In this document: piece after piece, positions 8,319 to 16,558 of the stretch
Numbering within the stretch: position 1 is the first letter of the stretch
Layout: the number at the start of each line of letters is the position of its first letter
Source: Ilyobacter_A sp963668015
Lineage (GTDB): Bacteria; Fusobacteriota; Fusobacteriia; Fusobacteriales; Fusobacteriaceae
DNA: 64,000 nucleotides
Assembly (NCBI GenBank): GCA_963668015.2
Contig: CAXXCR010000002.1
Coordinates: 10,165 to 74,164 of the forward strand
Reading direction: 5' to 3'
Position numbers and translations under genes: made by a program
The notes under the pieces: model-generated
The model's database searches: none
The model's input: only the letters and a program-made list of their open reading frames with translations
What the model was told of the DNA's origin: nothing

Positions 8319-9350
8319 ATGGCTAATGAAGCAGTAGTTGGTAAATTGGGTAAAATAGGTAAAAATACGGAATCAAAAGAAAAGTTTAAAAAGATAATGA
8401 ACAAGTATGGTATATTTTTTATACTCTTTGCAATGGTGATGCTTATAACTGCACTGTCGCCTGCATTCTTAACTGTAAGAAACCTTTTAAACGTTGTTAG
8501 ACAGATATCGGTAATCGGAATTATCGCGTTTGGTGCGACGTTTATCATGATAACAGGCGGTATCGACCTGTCAGCTGGATCACTATTGGCTTTATCGGCA
8601 GTTATTGCGGCAAGTTTGGCACAAAGACCTGACTGGGTTTCTAGAATGTACCCTGACCTGCCTGCGTTACCAGTTATAGTACCTATCTTAGCTGCTCTAG
8701 CGATAGGAGCTTTTGTTGGGTTTATAAATGGTAGTTTTGTGGCTAGAACAGGTATACCAGCTTTTATTGCAACTTTAGGTTCTATGGTAGCTGTGCGTGG
8801 TGCAGCGCTAATATATGCCGATGGTCGTCCTATTAGTTACTTGAATGACTCATATAACTTTATCGGACAAGGAACAATAGGGGGTGTGCCTGTACCAATA
8901 TTGATATTTGCTGTTGTGGGTGTCGTATCTTACTGGCTACTTAACTGTACTAAATTTGGTAAATTTATATTTGCTATCGGAGGAAATGAAAACGCTGCAT
9001 TCGTATCAGGTGTAAACATCAAAAAATATAAAATATTAGTATACACATACGGAGGTTTGCTGGCAGGTTTGGCTGGTGTAGTTCTATCTTCTAGGATCAG
9101 CTCTGGACAACCGGGATTAGGGCTTGCTTATGAGATGGATGCCATTGCGGCGGGTGTTATCGGTGGGACTTCCCAATCAGGGGGGATAGGGACTGTCGGA
9201 GGAACTATCGTAGGTGCCCTAATAATAGGTGTACTGAACAACGGACTTGATCTTCTAAACGTATCTGCTTACTGGCAACAAATTATAAAAGGTGTTATCA
9301 TCGTTGGGGCAGTTGTACTAGATGTTCTCAAAAACAAGCAGAAAAGATAG
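8319..9350 (+). CDS. mglC: Sugar ABC transporter permease (MglC/RbsC family)
   Basis: 343-residue inner-membrane permease with about 9-10 hydrophobic segments; partner of the preceding tandem ATPase. Family hallmarks are TGGIDLSAGSLLALSAV, NGSFVARTGIPAFIATLG, an AIGGNENAAFVSGVNI cytoplasmic loop (EAA-like ATPase contact) and AIAAGVIGGTSQSGGIGTV. Some blocks (ARTGIPAFIATLG) read more like ribose or inositol permeases than MglC, so the substrate remains open. CGGAGGG precedes the ATG. A clear terminator follows 10 bp after the stop and ends the operon. Confidence 0.85.
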   Translation: MANEAVVGKLGKIGKNTESKEKFKKIMNKYGIFFILFAMVMLITALSPAFLTVRNLLNVVRQISVIGIIAFGATFIMITGGIDLSAGSLLALSAVIAASLAQRPDWVSRMYPDLPALPVIVPILAALAIGAFVGFINGSFVARTGIPAFIATLGSMVAVRGAALIYADGRPISYLNDSYNFIGQGTIGGVPVPILIFAVVGVVSYWLLNCTKFGKFIFAIGGNENAAFVSGVNIKKYKILVYTYGGLLAGLAGVVLSSRISSGQPGLGLAYEMDAIAAGVIGGTSQSGGIGTVGGTIVGALIIGVLNNGLDLLNVSAYWQQIIKGVIIVGAVVLDVLKNKQKR

Positions 9351-9360
9351 TCAGCATAAA

Positions 9361-9385
9361 AAGGCCGCAACTGCGGCTTTTTTAT
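9361..9385 (+). terminator. Rho-independent terminator after the sugar ABC genes
   Basis: GCCGCA (9364-9369), AC loop, TGCGGC (9372-9377), then six T. Confidence 0.85.
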
Positions 9386-9484
9386 ATTTAAAGATATTCT
9401 AATAGTTTAAGCTTTTCAGACATGTATTTATGTACTAATATTAATAGTAATTTTTATATTGAGATATAGGAGATTTAGTAAATA

Positions 9485-9798
9485 AATTAAGTTGTTACTT
9501 AAAATTCTTACGATAAATTATTGATTTTATCTGAACCTATTTTGGACACAGAGAGAAACTTTTAAATCAGAATCATCTTTTGTCACGAATCTCACGAATC
9601 TCACTAATCATTTAAAAACTTAAAAATTAAAGATTTTTAGTAAGCCTCTGTGAAGCTCACTCTTTTCCTGCGTGCAACTTCGTGGCCAAGTTTTTTTATT
9701 TGAATTTGTGACTATTAGTGAGATTCGTGACCAAAAAAAGGTTTTATATGTAGTTGCAAGAAAATCAATATTTTATTATAGGTAGCAACTTGGCTTAA
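9485..9798 (-). repeat. Dispersed intergenic repeat, copy 2 (reverse orientation)
   Basis: Ends are ATTAAGTTGTTAC and GTAGCAACTTGGCTTAA (imperfect inverted termini). Internally it has GGACACAGAG, then tandem CACGAATCT units, then CTCTGTGAAGCTCACTC and a GAGATTCGTGACC end. Fills the gap between the ABC terminator and the SDR gene. Confidence 0.8.
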
Positions 9799-9829
9799 AA
9801 TTAATTAAATAATTATTAGGAGGTTTGAA

Positions 9830-10549
9830 ATGTATAAAGGTAAAATAGTTTTCATAACAGGTGCCAGCGGCGGCATCGGAAGAACACTTGTTTCGGAATA
9901 CGCTAAAGCAGGTGCTAAAGTGATAGCTACGGACTTAAAAGAGTTTGAGTTCAACAGTGAAAACGTAGAATTCTATAAGATGGATTTAAAAAGTCAAAAC
10001 AGCATTGAAGAGGTATTTGAAAAAGTAAAGGGGAAATACGATGGAGTAGATATACTGATAAATAACGGTGCGGTAGCTAATTTTAATAAATCGATATTTG
10101 ATATAGGAATAGAAGAATTTGACGAAGTGATAGCTGTTAATTTAAGAGGAAGTTTTATATGCGGTAAAAAGTTTTTGGATTTAAATAAAGGTAGAAATTA
10201 TGGGAGGATAGTAAATATAGCATCTACGAGGTGGTCTCAGGGAGAACCTGGATGGGAAGCATATGGTGCATCTAAGGGAGGCATAGTTTCCTTGACCAAA
10301 ACTATGGCAGTTTCACTATCAGAAACCAAAGTAACCGTCAATTGTATCAGTCCGGGTTGGATAGAGGCAAAAGATTATGCTGGTCTGAGGGAAATAGACC
10401 ACAAGCAACACCCATCGGGGAGAGTTGGGAGGCCAGCGGATATAGCGAGAGCCTGTCTGTTCTTAACTAATCCAGATAATGATTTTATCAATGGTGAGAA
10501 TATAGTTGTTGACGGAGGAATATCTAAAAAAATGATTTATGAAGAATAA
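9830..10549 (+). CDS. Short-chain dehydrogenase/reductase (SDR)
   Basis: 239-residue classical SDR that oxidises or reduces an alcohol/ketone with NAD(P). Visible motifs: TGASGGIG (residues 10-17, cofactor Rossmann loop), LINNGAV (76-82), the catalytic Ser near 132 in NIASTR, and the Y145-GAS-K149 pair. The conserved SPGWIEAKDY and VDGG ends complete the fold. Asp36 after the second beta strand (ATDLKEF) favours NAD. AGGAGG lies 8 bp before the ATG. The gene stands alone between two repeats or gaps, and the substrate is unknown; proximity to a sugar importer hints at a sugar or polyol dehydrogenase. Confidence 0.85.
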   Translation: MYKGKIVFITGASGGIGRTLVSEYAKAGAKVIATDLKEFEFNSENVEFYKMDLKSQNSIEEVFEKVKGKYDGVDILINNGAVANFNKSIFDIGIEEFDEVIAVNLRGSFICGKKFLDLNKGRNYGRIVNIASTRWSQGEPGWEAYGASKGGIVSLTKTMAVSLSETKVTVNCISPGWIEAKDYAGLREIDHKQHPSGRVGRPADIARACLFLTNPDNDFINGENIVVDGGISKKMIYEE

Positions 10550-10780
10550 AAGTCGTTTTTTTACGTATTGTCCACAATCTTCAAGAAAGACACAAAAAAG
10601 GTGATAAATATCGAAGCTTGTACGATATTTATATAAGAGTCCGTGAAATAAATTTTGAATTTTAATCTTAATTATTGGTTATGTAAAATTAAATCCTAAA
10701 CATTAAAAAGAAAACTTGCATTAATAAACTAATTGTTCTATAATGAGATCAATCTAAATGAGTTTGTGGGAGGGTAAAAT

Positions 10781-11872
10781 ATGAAAAAGAAATTTCTTTT
10801 AGCTGCTTTAATGATAGTTAGCTCTACAATTTTTGCAAATAATGTTGAGCTTAAATTAGGAGCTGATATTTTTAGAGACACAACTAGAGATCAATATGAC
10901 GATAAAACTACCAGCTTGGATCCTGGATACAGCATTGGTCTGGAATATATAATTGATACTGACACTAATTTAAGTTATGGATTGGGTGCTGAGTATAAAA
11001 GTGAAATAAAAGGTAATCATGGGTATGGTGCTCACTCGACAGTTCCAGTATATGTACTTGGAAGATACGGACTGAAAATGATTTCTACCTAGTTGGTAGA
11101 GCCGGTTTGGCACTAAACGGCAGTGAAGGAGATCAAATAAAGGATACTGATAATGGAATTTACTTGGGGCTGGGTGTTGGAACTGAGCTTACTGAGAGAC
11201 TTAATGTTGAGCTTCTTTATGAGGGGTCAGATTATGAGTATGAAACAGCCGCAGACGATGTAGACGGATGGTATAATGTAGTTTCGGTTAAACTGAGTAT
11301 AAAACTTGGAAAAGTTGATGAAGAGGTTGAGGTTGTTGAACCTATTCAAATGACTGAAACTGTTGAGACTGTGGAGGTTGAATACGTAGCAGAGCCGGTA
11401 GTTGAACTTGAACTTGAAGCAGAACCAGCAGTTTCTGAAGAGGTAGAAGCCGTAGTTGAAACTAAAACTGAGACTGTAGTAGAAGCAGTAGAGGAAGAAA
11501 CTGTACCTGTAAAAGATTTTGCTGCATACTTAGAAGGATTTTCTCTTAGACCTAAATTTGCTGTGAATGACTTCAACCTAAGTCAGGAAGACAGAGAAGA
11601 CGTGGAAGAGATGTCTAAGTTGCTTCAGGGCAGAGAGGGAACGCTGATGCTGACAGGGCATACAGACAATAGTGGATCAGAAGCATATAACTTAGAGTTA
11701 TCTGAAAAGCGTGCTAATGCAGTAAAAGATGAATTTGAGCTTTATCTGCAGGTATGAAGATATAGAAGTAATGGCAGACGGGGCAGGGGAGTCTACGCCT
11801 GTTGCGGACAACTCTACAGAAGAAGGCAGAGCAGAAAATAGAAGAGTTGAAGTTAAATTTGAAGAAAAATAA
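10781..11872 (+). pseudogene. OmpA-family outer membrane protein, two frameshifts
   Basis: Reassembled over three reading-frame segments this is a ~360-residue OmpA-like protein. It has a signal peptide MKKKFLLAALMIVSSTIFAN, an N-terminal beta-barrel region, a long Glu/Val-rich linker (about residues 180-245), and a C-terminal OmpA peptidoglycan-binding domain (TGHTDNSGSEAYNLELSEKR ... ENRRVEVKFEEK). The first break is at about 11076-11080 (one A too few in CTGAAAATG), giving a false stop at 11092. The second is near 11750 and gives a false stop at 11757; the true stop is 11870-11872. The coding sense is fully preserved in each frame, so a sequence error or very recent mutation is more likely than decay. 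GGGAGGG precedes the start. Confidence 0.75.
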
Positions 11873-11892
11873 GGCATGTGAATAGATAAAGG

Positions 11893-11920
11893 GAGATGCT
11901 TAGGCATCTCTTTTTAGTTT
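11893..11920 (+). terminator. Terminator after the OmpA-like gene
   Basis: GAGATGC-TTAG-GCATCTC (11893-11910) followed by TTTTTAGTTTTTTT. Confidence 0.85.
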
Positions 11921-11966
11921 TTTTGCTCATTTATATTTAATTTGGATTTGTTTTTAGGGGTTAGAT

Positions 11967-12313
11967 AACTCAAGTTGCCATTTACAATTATTGTAATAAA
12001 TTACTGAATTTCTTGTAAGGATATAAAAACTTTTTTTGGTCACGAATCGCACTAATTATCACAAATTCAAATAAAAAAAACTTGGCCACAGAGTTGCACG
12101 CAGGAAAAGAGTGAGCTTCACAGAGGCTTACTAAAAATCTTTAATTTCAAGGTTTTGAATCATTCGTGAGATTCGTGTAATTCGTGACAAAGAATAAATC
12201 TTTTGACTTAAGGATTTCTCTGTGAAGCTCATGTTCTAAATCTCTGGGAAACTCTGTGTGCAAAAAGATTCTCAGAAATTCAATATTTTATTATAGGTAG
12301 TAATTTAGGTTAA
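11967..12313 (+). repeat. Dispersed intergenic repeat, copy 3 (forward)
   Basis: Starts AACTCAAGTTGCC and ends TAGTAATTTAGGTTAA. Internally it has GGTCACGAATCGCACTAA, GGCCACAGAGTTGCACG, GTGAGCTTCACAGAGG, then ATTCGTGAGATTCGTGTAA and CTCTGTGAAGCTC. One of the best preserved copies. Confidence 0.8.
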
Positions 12314-12671
12314 ATAGTAAAAAATATGAAATTTACCTCAAAACTATAAAAAAATCATTTTTGTTGTAAAATTCGGAAATAAAGTTCAATAAATTTTTTA
12401 GACATAGAAAACCAAGATAAAGAAAAAAGTCCACAGAAAACAGGTAGAAAATTGTTATTTTTTAAGTTTTTCAATTACTTTGAAAGCTTTATAAATTTGC
12501 GACAAAATATCCCTATTTTAAAGATCTGTAACCTAAAAAAAGAGGAAATGGTGTAAAATTTAGAAAACATGATTACTGAAAACTATAGCCGAGTGGCTTG
12601 ACGATCTGATTAACTTGATGCAATATGAGGTACTAATTATTTGACATATACTTAGAAGAGGTGGTTTTGGA
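12314..12671. other. Non-coding gap before the GGDEF gene
   Basis: About 360 bp of AT-rich sequence. Apart from a GAGGTGG ribosome-site-like stretch at its end I see no gene, hairpin terminator or repeat that I can support. Confidence 0.4.
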
Positions 12672-13540
12672 ATGAAAGACAGAACAACACGTCCTTATTT
12701 AATTTTAATGTGGTCACGGCAGTTTTAATTTCTCCTGGATATGGAATTTGAGCAGAAAAACCTTCTTTTTTCAGTTGATCTGATCAGTGAAATACTGATA
12801 TTTATACAACCTCTAATCTGGATATTTTTTGAAAAAAATGAATTTAAAATAAATTTTTATACCATCTAAGAATAACGGGTATTATTGTATTCTTTGCAGG
12901 TTATTTTCAGGATTTCATGGATGAGTTTTATGAACTTGAGGGGATATTGGGGGAATTAGACAGTATATTTGTTCCTATAGGATTGGTTACTATCTCCGCT
13001 TCGGTTGTGTTGGGGTTTGCAGAGGAAAAAAGACGTAATAGAGTACTGTTTAACCAAAGCAGACGTGATTCACTTACCGGCCTTTATAATAAGCGTTATC
13101 TGCAGGAAAAACTCAAAGAAATGCTGGATGATGCAGAAGCAGAATCTGCTACAATGTCACTTGCATTTATCGATGTAGACAACTTTAAAAGCATCAATGA
13201 TACTTATGGGCATGAAAAGGGGGATGAGATACTGAAAAGTATAGGAGAAATAATAAGTAGATTTATAAGGAGTTCTGACTATGCTTTTAGATATGGTGGC
13301 GATGAGTTTGTAATAATATTTTCAGGAATAAAGTCTACAAAAGCTGTAGAAGTGATTGAGCGCATAAGAAAATATTTGATTGATTCTTTGGGTGAGGTAA
13401 AGCTTACTATAAGTTCGGGTGTAGCAGACTATAAAAAAGATGAAAGGTATGATGAATGGGTATCCAGGGCAGACGGCGCAATGTACTTTTCTAAAAAGAA
13501 TGGCAAGAACAAAACGACGTTGTTTCCAATGCCAAGTTAA
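12672..13540 (+). pseudogene. Membrane-anchored GGDEF (diguanylate cyclase) gene with broken N-terminus
   Basis: The intact 3' part (from 12917) encodes a complete GGDEF domain: RDSLTGLYNKRYLQEKL, IDVDNFKSINDTYGHEKGDE, and the active-site-type motif YGGDEF, so it probably makes cyclic di-GMP. No I-site RxxD is evident directly before GGDEF. Upstream, the ATG at 12672 (with AGAGGTGG before it) opens a reading frame MKDRTTRPYLIL that continues as hydrophobic segments in other frames up to FFAGYFQDFMDEFYEL, a likely 3-4 helix membrane sensor. At least three indels separate these pieces. An intact protein would be about 290 residues. Confidence 0.7.
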
Positions 13541-13650
13541 ATAGGTGACTAAATTTAAAATTTTATGAGAATATAAAATTTTGTCGCTTTTAGAGTTTTA
13601 TGCTATAATCTATTAAAAAACTAACTAATATTTATAAGCGTGGTGGTAAA

Positions 13651-14358
13651 ATGGATCAATTAAAATATTTAGAAATAGAAGAATTTATAATAAAGAAAAT
13701 AAAAAATGAAGAATATATAGCAGATGAAAAGATACCTTCAGAGCTTGATTTTGCCAAAATGTTTGATGTGAGCAGGATGACTGCAAGAAAAGCATTGGAA
13801 AATCTGGTTTCAAAGAATTATCTCTATAAAATCGAGAGAAAAGGAACCTATGTGAAGGATAATGATGAAAAGTCGGAGATAAACTTAGATGAAATAGTAA
13901 GTTTTGAAAAAAGGGTAAAAAAAGAGGGGAAATTAGCAGAGACGCAGGTTTTAAAATTTGAATTGAAAAAACCCAATAAATTAATAGTAAAAAAAATGAA
14001 TCTGGAAAAGGATGAAAAAGTCTACTACTATGAAAGGGTAAGGCTCATTGACAAGGAACCGTTTGCTCTAGAAATAGGGTATATCCCTGAAAGATTTGCC
14101 AAGATGAAACAAGAGGATGTACGGGGATCAATATATGAATTTATGGGACAGAATAACTTAAAAATAAAGAGTCTTAAAAAAGAGTACATCGCCATAGTCC
14201 CTGACAGTAAAATAAAAGAAATTTTAAATATAAGAAACAATATTGCTGTATTCAAAATTGAATATGCGAATATCATACAAGGTGATGAGATGTTTCAGTA
14301 TACAAAGGTTTATTACAATCAAAACAGATACAAATTTATTCAAATTGTAAATGCGTAA
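13651..14358 (+). CDS. GntR-family regulator with UTRA domain (MngR-like)
   Basis: 235-residue HutC/TreR-type regulator. The N-terminal winged helix (residues about 5-70) contains KIPSELDFAKMFDVSRMTAR-KALENLVSKNYLYKIERKGTYV. The UTRA ligand-binding domain (about 85-235) ends with VYYNQNRYKFIQIV. It is paralogous to the frameshifted regulator at 15352. Its position at the head of a mannosylglycerate locus, and repeated palindromes of the GntR type (core TGGTATATACCA) before the structural genes, make it the likely local repressor by analogy with E. coli MngR. The effector is probably a phosphorylated sugar; not shown by sequence. Confidence 0.85.
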   Translation: MDQLKYLEIEEFIIKKIKNEEYIADEKIPSELDFAKMFDVSRMTARKALENLVSKNYLYKIERKGTYVKDNDEKSEINLDEIVSFEKRVKKEGKLAETQVLKFELKKPNKLIVKKMNLEKDEKVYYYERVRLIDKEPFALEIGYIPERFAKMKQEDVRGSIYEFMGQNNLKIKSLKKEYIAIVPDSKIKEILNIRNNIAVFKIEYANIIQGDEMFQYTKVYYNQNRYKFIQIVNA

Positions 14359-14402
14359 AGTGCCTTAATAAGCATTGAATACTTAGATACATCAGATTTT
14401 CA

Positions 14403-14431
14403 TTGACAAATTTAAAAAAATTATCTAGAAT
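14403..14431 (+). promoter_or_regulatory. Promoter of the HAD/GntR pair
   Basis: TTGACA (14403-14408), 17-bp spacer, TAGAAT (14426-14431). The GntR-type palindrome lies about 50 bp downstream, where a bound repressor would block transcription. Confidence 0.65.
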
Positions 14432-14478
14432 AAAATAAGTGTAGATATATGTTAGATCTACATCTTATTTTTAAACAA

Positions 14479-14500
14479 AGTACTGGTATATACCAGTACT
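14479..14500. promoter_or_regulatory. GntR-type operator, site 1
   Basis: A perfect 22-bp palindrome whose centre is ACTGGTATATACCAGT, between promoter and the HAD gene. It is the longest perfect copy of the six sites. Confidence 0.75.
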
Positions 14501-14528
14501 TGAGAGGTGTGTTCAGGGGAGGAGATAA

Positions 14529-15317
14529 ATGGGGGAAAAATTAATTGCTTCGGACTACGATGGGACCTTCTACAGGCATGATAAGCAAGATATGGAAAAT
14601 AATTTAATGGCCGTAAAACTGTGGAGGGAGCAGGAAAATTTATTTGTTTTCAGCACCGGCAGAGACCTGGGGAACCTGATGTATGAAAAAGGGAAAAATA
14701 AGCTAGAATATGATTATTTAGTGGCTTTGAATGGTGCCCTTGTAGTGGACAGGAATAATGAGGTCATAGTGAAAGAAAGCATACCCAGCAAGCTGGCTGC
14801 TGAAATAGTAGACTTGATGATGGCAAAAGTCGGGGAGGAAATACAGGTATTAGGAGCTTATGGAGGCTGCAACCAAACCAATATAAAGGCTACAGGTGAA
14901 AGAGCGCTGGAACTCCTGGAGAGGAACAGAAAAATATATCTTGATAGTGTGGAAAGCGCCCTGGAAAAGGAGGTCTTGTCTGTAGGATGCTTAAATGAAA
15001 GCTTTGAAAGTGCCAAACGCCTCCAAAAGGAGATACTCAATAAATACGGCGACAAAATTGAAGTGTTTGTAAACTTGAACTATATAAATATTGTGCAAAA
15101 AGGAGTAAGCAAGGCCAGTGGGCTAGATGCAGTTATAGATCATGCAGGCTTAGAGAGGGGAGAGGTGTATGTCATAGGAGATGATTTGAACGACATCCCT
15201 ATGATCAAAAAGTACAGAGGGAGTGCTGTCTCCAATGCTAAGGAAGAGGTCAAGGAAATGGCGGGAAAAGTTTACGGTAGTGTGTCTGAATTTATAACGT
15301 ATTGTTTAAATGAGTAG
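14529..15317 (+). CDS. HAD-superfamily (Cof-type) phosphatase
   Basis: 262-residue haloacid dehalogenase-type hydrolase, subfamily IIB (Cof). Motif I is SDYDGTF (nucleophile Asp9 and Asp11), motif II is FSTGR near residue 42, and motif IV is GDDLNDIPM near 216; a Lys in VQKGVSKASGL is motif III. It probably removes phosphate from a small sugar phosphate. It starts 28 bp after operator site 1, with GGGGAGGAG upstream, and is followed 34 bp later by the second GntR gene. Its role in the mannosylglycerate locus is inference, for example relief of sugar-phosphate accumulation. Confidence 0.85.
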   Translation: MGEKLIASDYDGTFYRHDKQDMENNLMAVKLWREQENLFVFSTGRDLGNLMYEKGKNKLEYDYLVALNGALVVDRNNEVIVKESIPSKLAAEIVDLMMAKVGEEIQVLGAYGGCNQTNIKATGERALELLERNRKIYLDSVESALEKEVLSVGCLNESFESAKRLQKEILNKYGDKIEVFVNLNYINIVQKGVSKASGLDAVIDHAGLERGEVYVIGDDLNDIPMIKKYRGSAVSNAKEEVKEMAGKVYGSVSEFITYCLNE

Positions 15318-15351
15318 TGCGACACTATATATTTAACAGGAGTGATTTTAA

Positions 15352-16067
15352 ATGGAGATTAAAAATGAGGTTAAATATGAGAAAATTGAAAAATTTATAA
15401 TAGGTAAGATAAAAAATCAGGAGTATATGCCCAATCAAAAAATACCGTCTGAAAATCACCTGGCAAAGATGTTTAACGTCAGCAGGATGACAGCCAGAAA
15501 GTCCATAGAAAATTTAGTCTCCAAGAATTATGTTTATAAAATAGAACGACAGGGAAGTTTTGTAGCAAACCATGACGAAAAATCAGAAATAGTTCTAGAT
15601 GAGATGATAGGATTTAAAAAGAGGACATTAAGGGAAGGTAAAAATCCCAGCACGAAAGTATTGAAATTTGAATTGAAAAAACCAAATAATATTCTAAGGA
15701 AGAAAATGTCCCTGGGCTCGCAGGAGAAAGTATATTATTTTGAGATAAGCAGATATATAAATAATGAACCAATAGTATTTGAAATAGGATATATGCCTGA
15801 AAGATTGCTTAAGTTGGAAAAAAAAGACTTAGAAAATTCACTGCATGAGTTCATATATAAGAATCAGCTGGAAATAAAAAAGATGAAAAAAGAGTATATG
15901 GCTATTGTTCCGAGTAAAAAATCAAAGATGTTCTTCGATTGAAAAGCAACAGCGCTGTGTTTAAAGTAGAATTTACAAGTTTTACAAGAACTGATGATAT
16001 AGTTGAATACGCGAAAGTTTATTATAATCAGGATAAATATAAGTTTGTTCATATTATAAAGAATTGA
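15352..16067 (+). pseudogene. Second GntR/UTRA regulator, frameshifted near the 3' end
   Basis: Paralogue of the regulator at 13651 (the two share wording such as MFNVSRMTARKSIENLVSKN and AIVPSKK/AIVPDSK). The open frame stops at 15942, but the remaining UTRA tail (DVLRLKSNSAVFKVEF ... VYYNQDKYKFVHIIKN) continues in another frame to the stop at 16065-16067. The lesion is one missing A around 15927 (AATCAAAGATG). The rest of the sequence is intact, so this may be a sequence error or a very recent knock-out. If real, the last ~40 residues of the effector domain are lost and induction could fail. Confidence 0.75.
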
Positions 16068-16149
16068 GTGTTTTTGTACGTAAAAGAACACTATGAGAGC
16101 AAAGCATATTCAAATTTGGATAAAAATTATCCGTTTCGTCGAAAAAGTG

Positions 16150-16178
16150 TTGACAAAAAATAAAAATAATTGTATACT
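16150..16178 (+). promoter_or_regulatory. Promoter of the PTS EIICB gene
   Basis: TTGACA (16150-16155), 17-bp spacer, TATACT (16173-16178). Three copies of the GntR-type palindrome follow within the ~380-nt leader. Confidence 0.7.
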
Positions 16179-16238
16179 AATCTCAAGTGAAGGAAAATTA
16201 AAAATAGAATGTACTTCAATTTTTTTTAAGAAACGAAC

Positions 16239-16250
16239 TGGTATATACCA
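16239..16250. promoter_or_regulatory. GntR-type operator, site 2
   Basis: Core TGGTATATACCA; flanking bases (AAC/ACA) do not extend the symmetry well, so this may be a weaker site. First of three in the EIICB leader. Confidence 0.65.
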
Positions 16251-16339
16251 ACAAGATTGGAGTTAGTTTAGAAGAGAAGCTGTAAAAGTATATTGGCATA
16301 GTTTTAACGAAACCGTGTCAATTATTTTTAAAAAACTTC

Positions 16340-16353
16340 TTGGTATATACCAA
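16340..16353. promoter_or_regulatory. GntR-type operator, site 3
   Basis: TTGGTATATACCAA, a 14-bp perfect palindrome, about 100 bp after site 2. Confidence 0.7.
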
Positions 16354-16498
16354 TGTGAATTATAAGTAATATTTTTAAATAATTTTGGAGGTGGTAGCTG
16401 AGAGTAGTTTTTCGGTGTTTACACAGTATACGGGGTGATGGTTTTTAGGTAGATACAAGAACAGATATGTAATTGTATCTATATATTTTCTAAAAAAC

Positions 16499-16514
16499 AT
16501 TGGTATATACCAAT
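16499..16514. promoter_or_regulatory. GntR-type operator, site 4
   Basis: ATTGGTATATACCAAT, a 16-bp perfect palindrome 45 bp before the EIICB start codon and about 150 bp after site 3. Confidence 0.7.
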
Positions 16515-16558
16515 GAAAAATGAAACTTTTATCAATATTTAAAAAACAGGAGGGAAAA

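Noticed and set aside
11346..11576. Ser/Thr-rich minus-strand ORF
   Set aside because: Shadow of the Glu/Val-rich linker of the OmpA-like gene.
12590..12620. AGCCGAGTGGCTTGA looked like a tRNA-Leu/Ser D-arm
   Set aside because: No matching anticodon arm, T-arm (GTTCGA) or acceptor stem follows.
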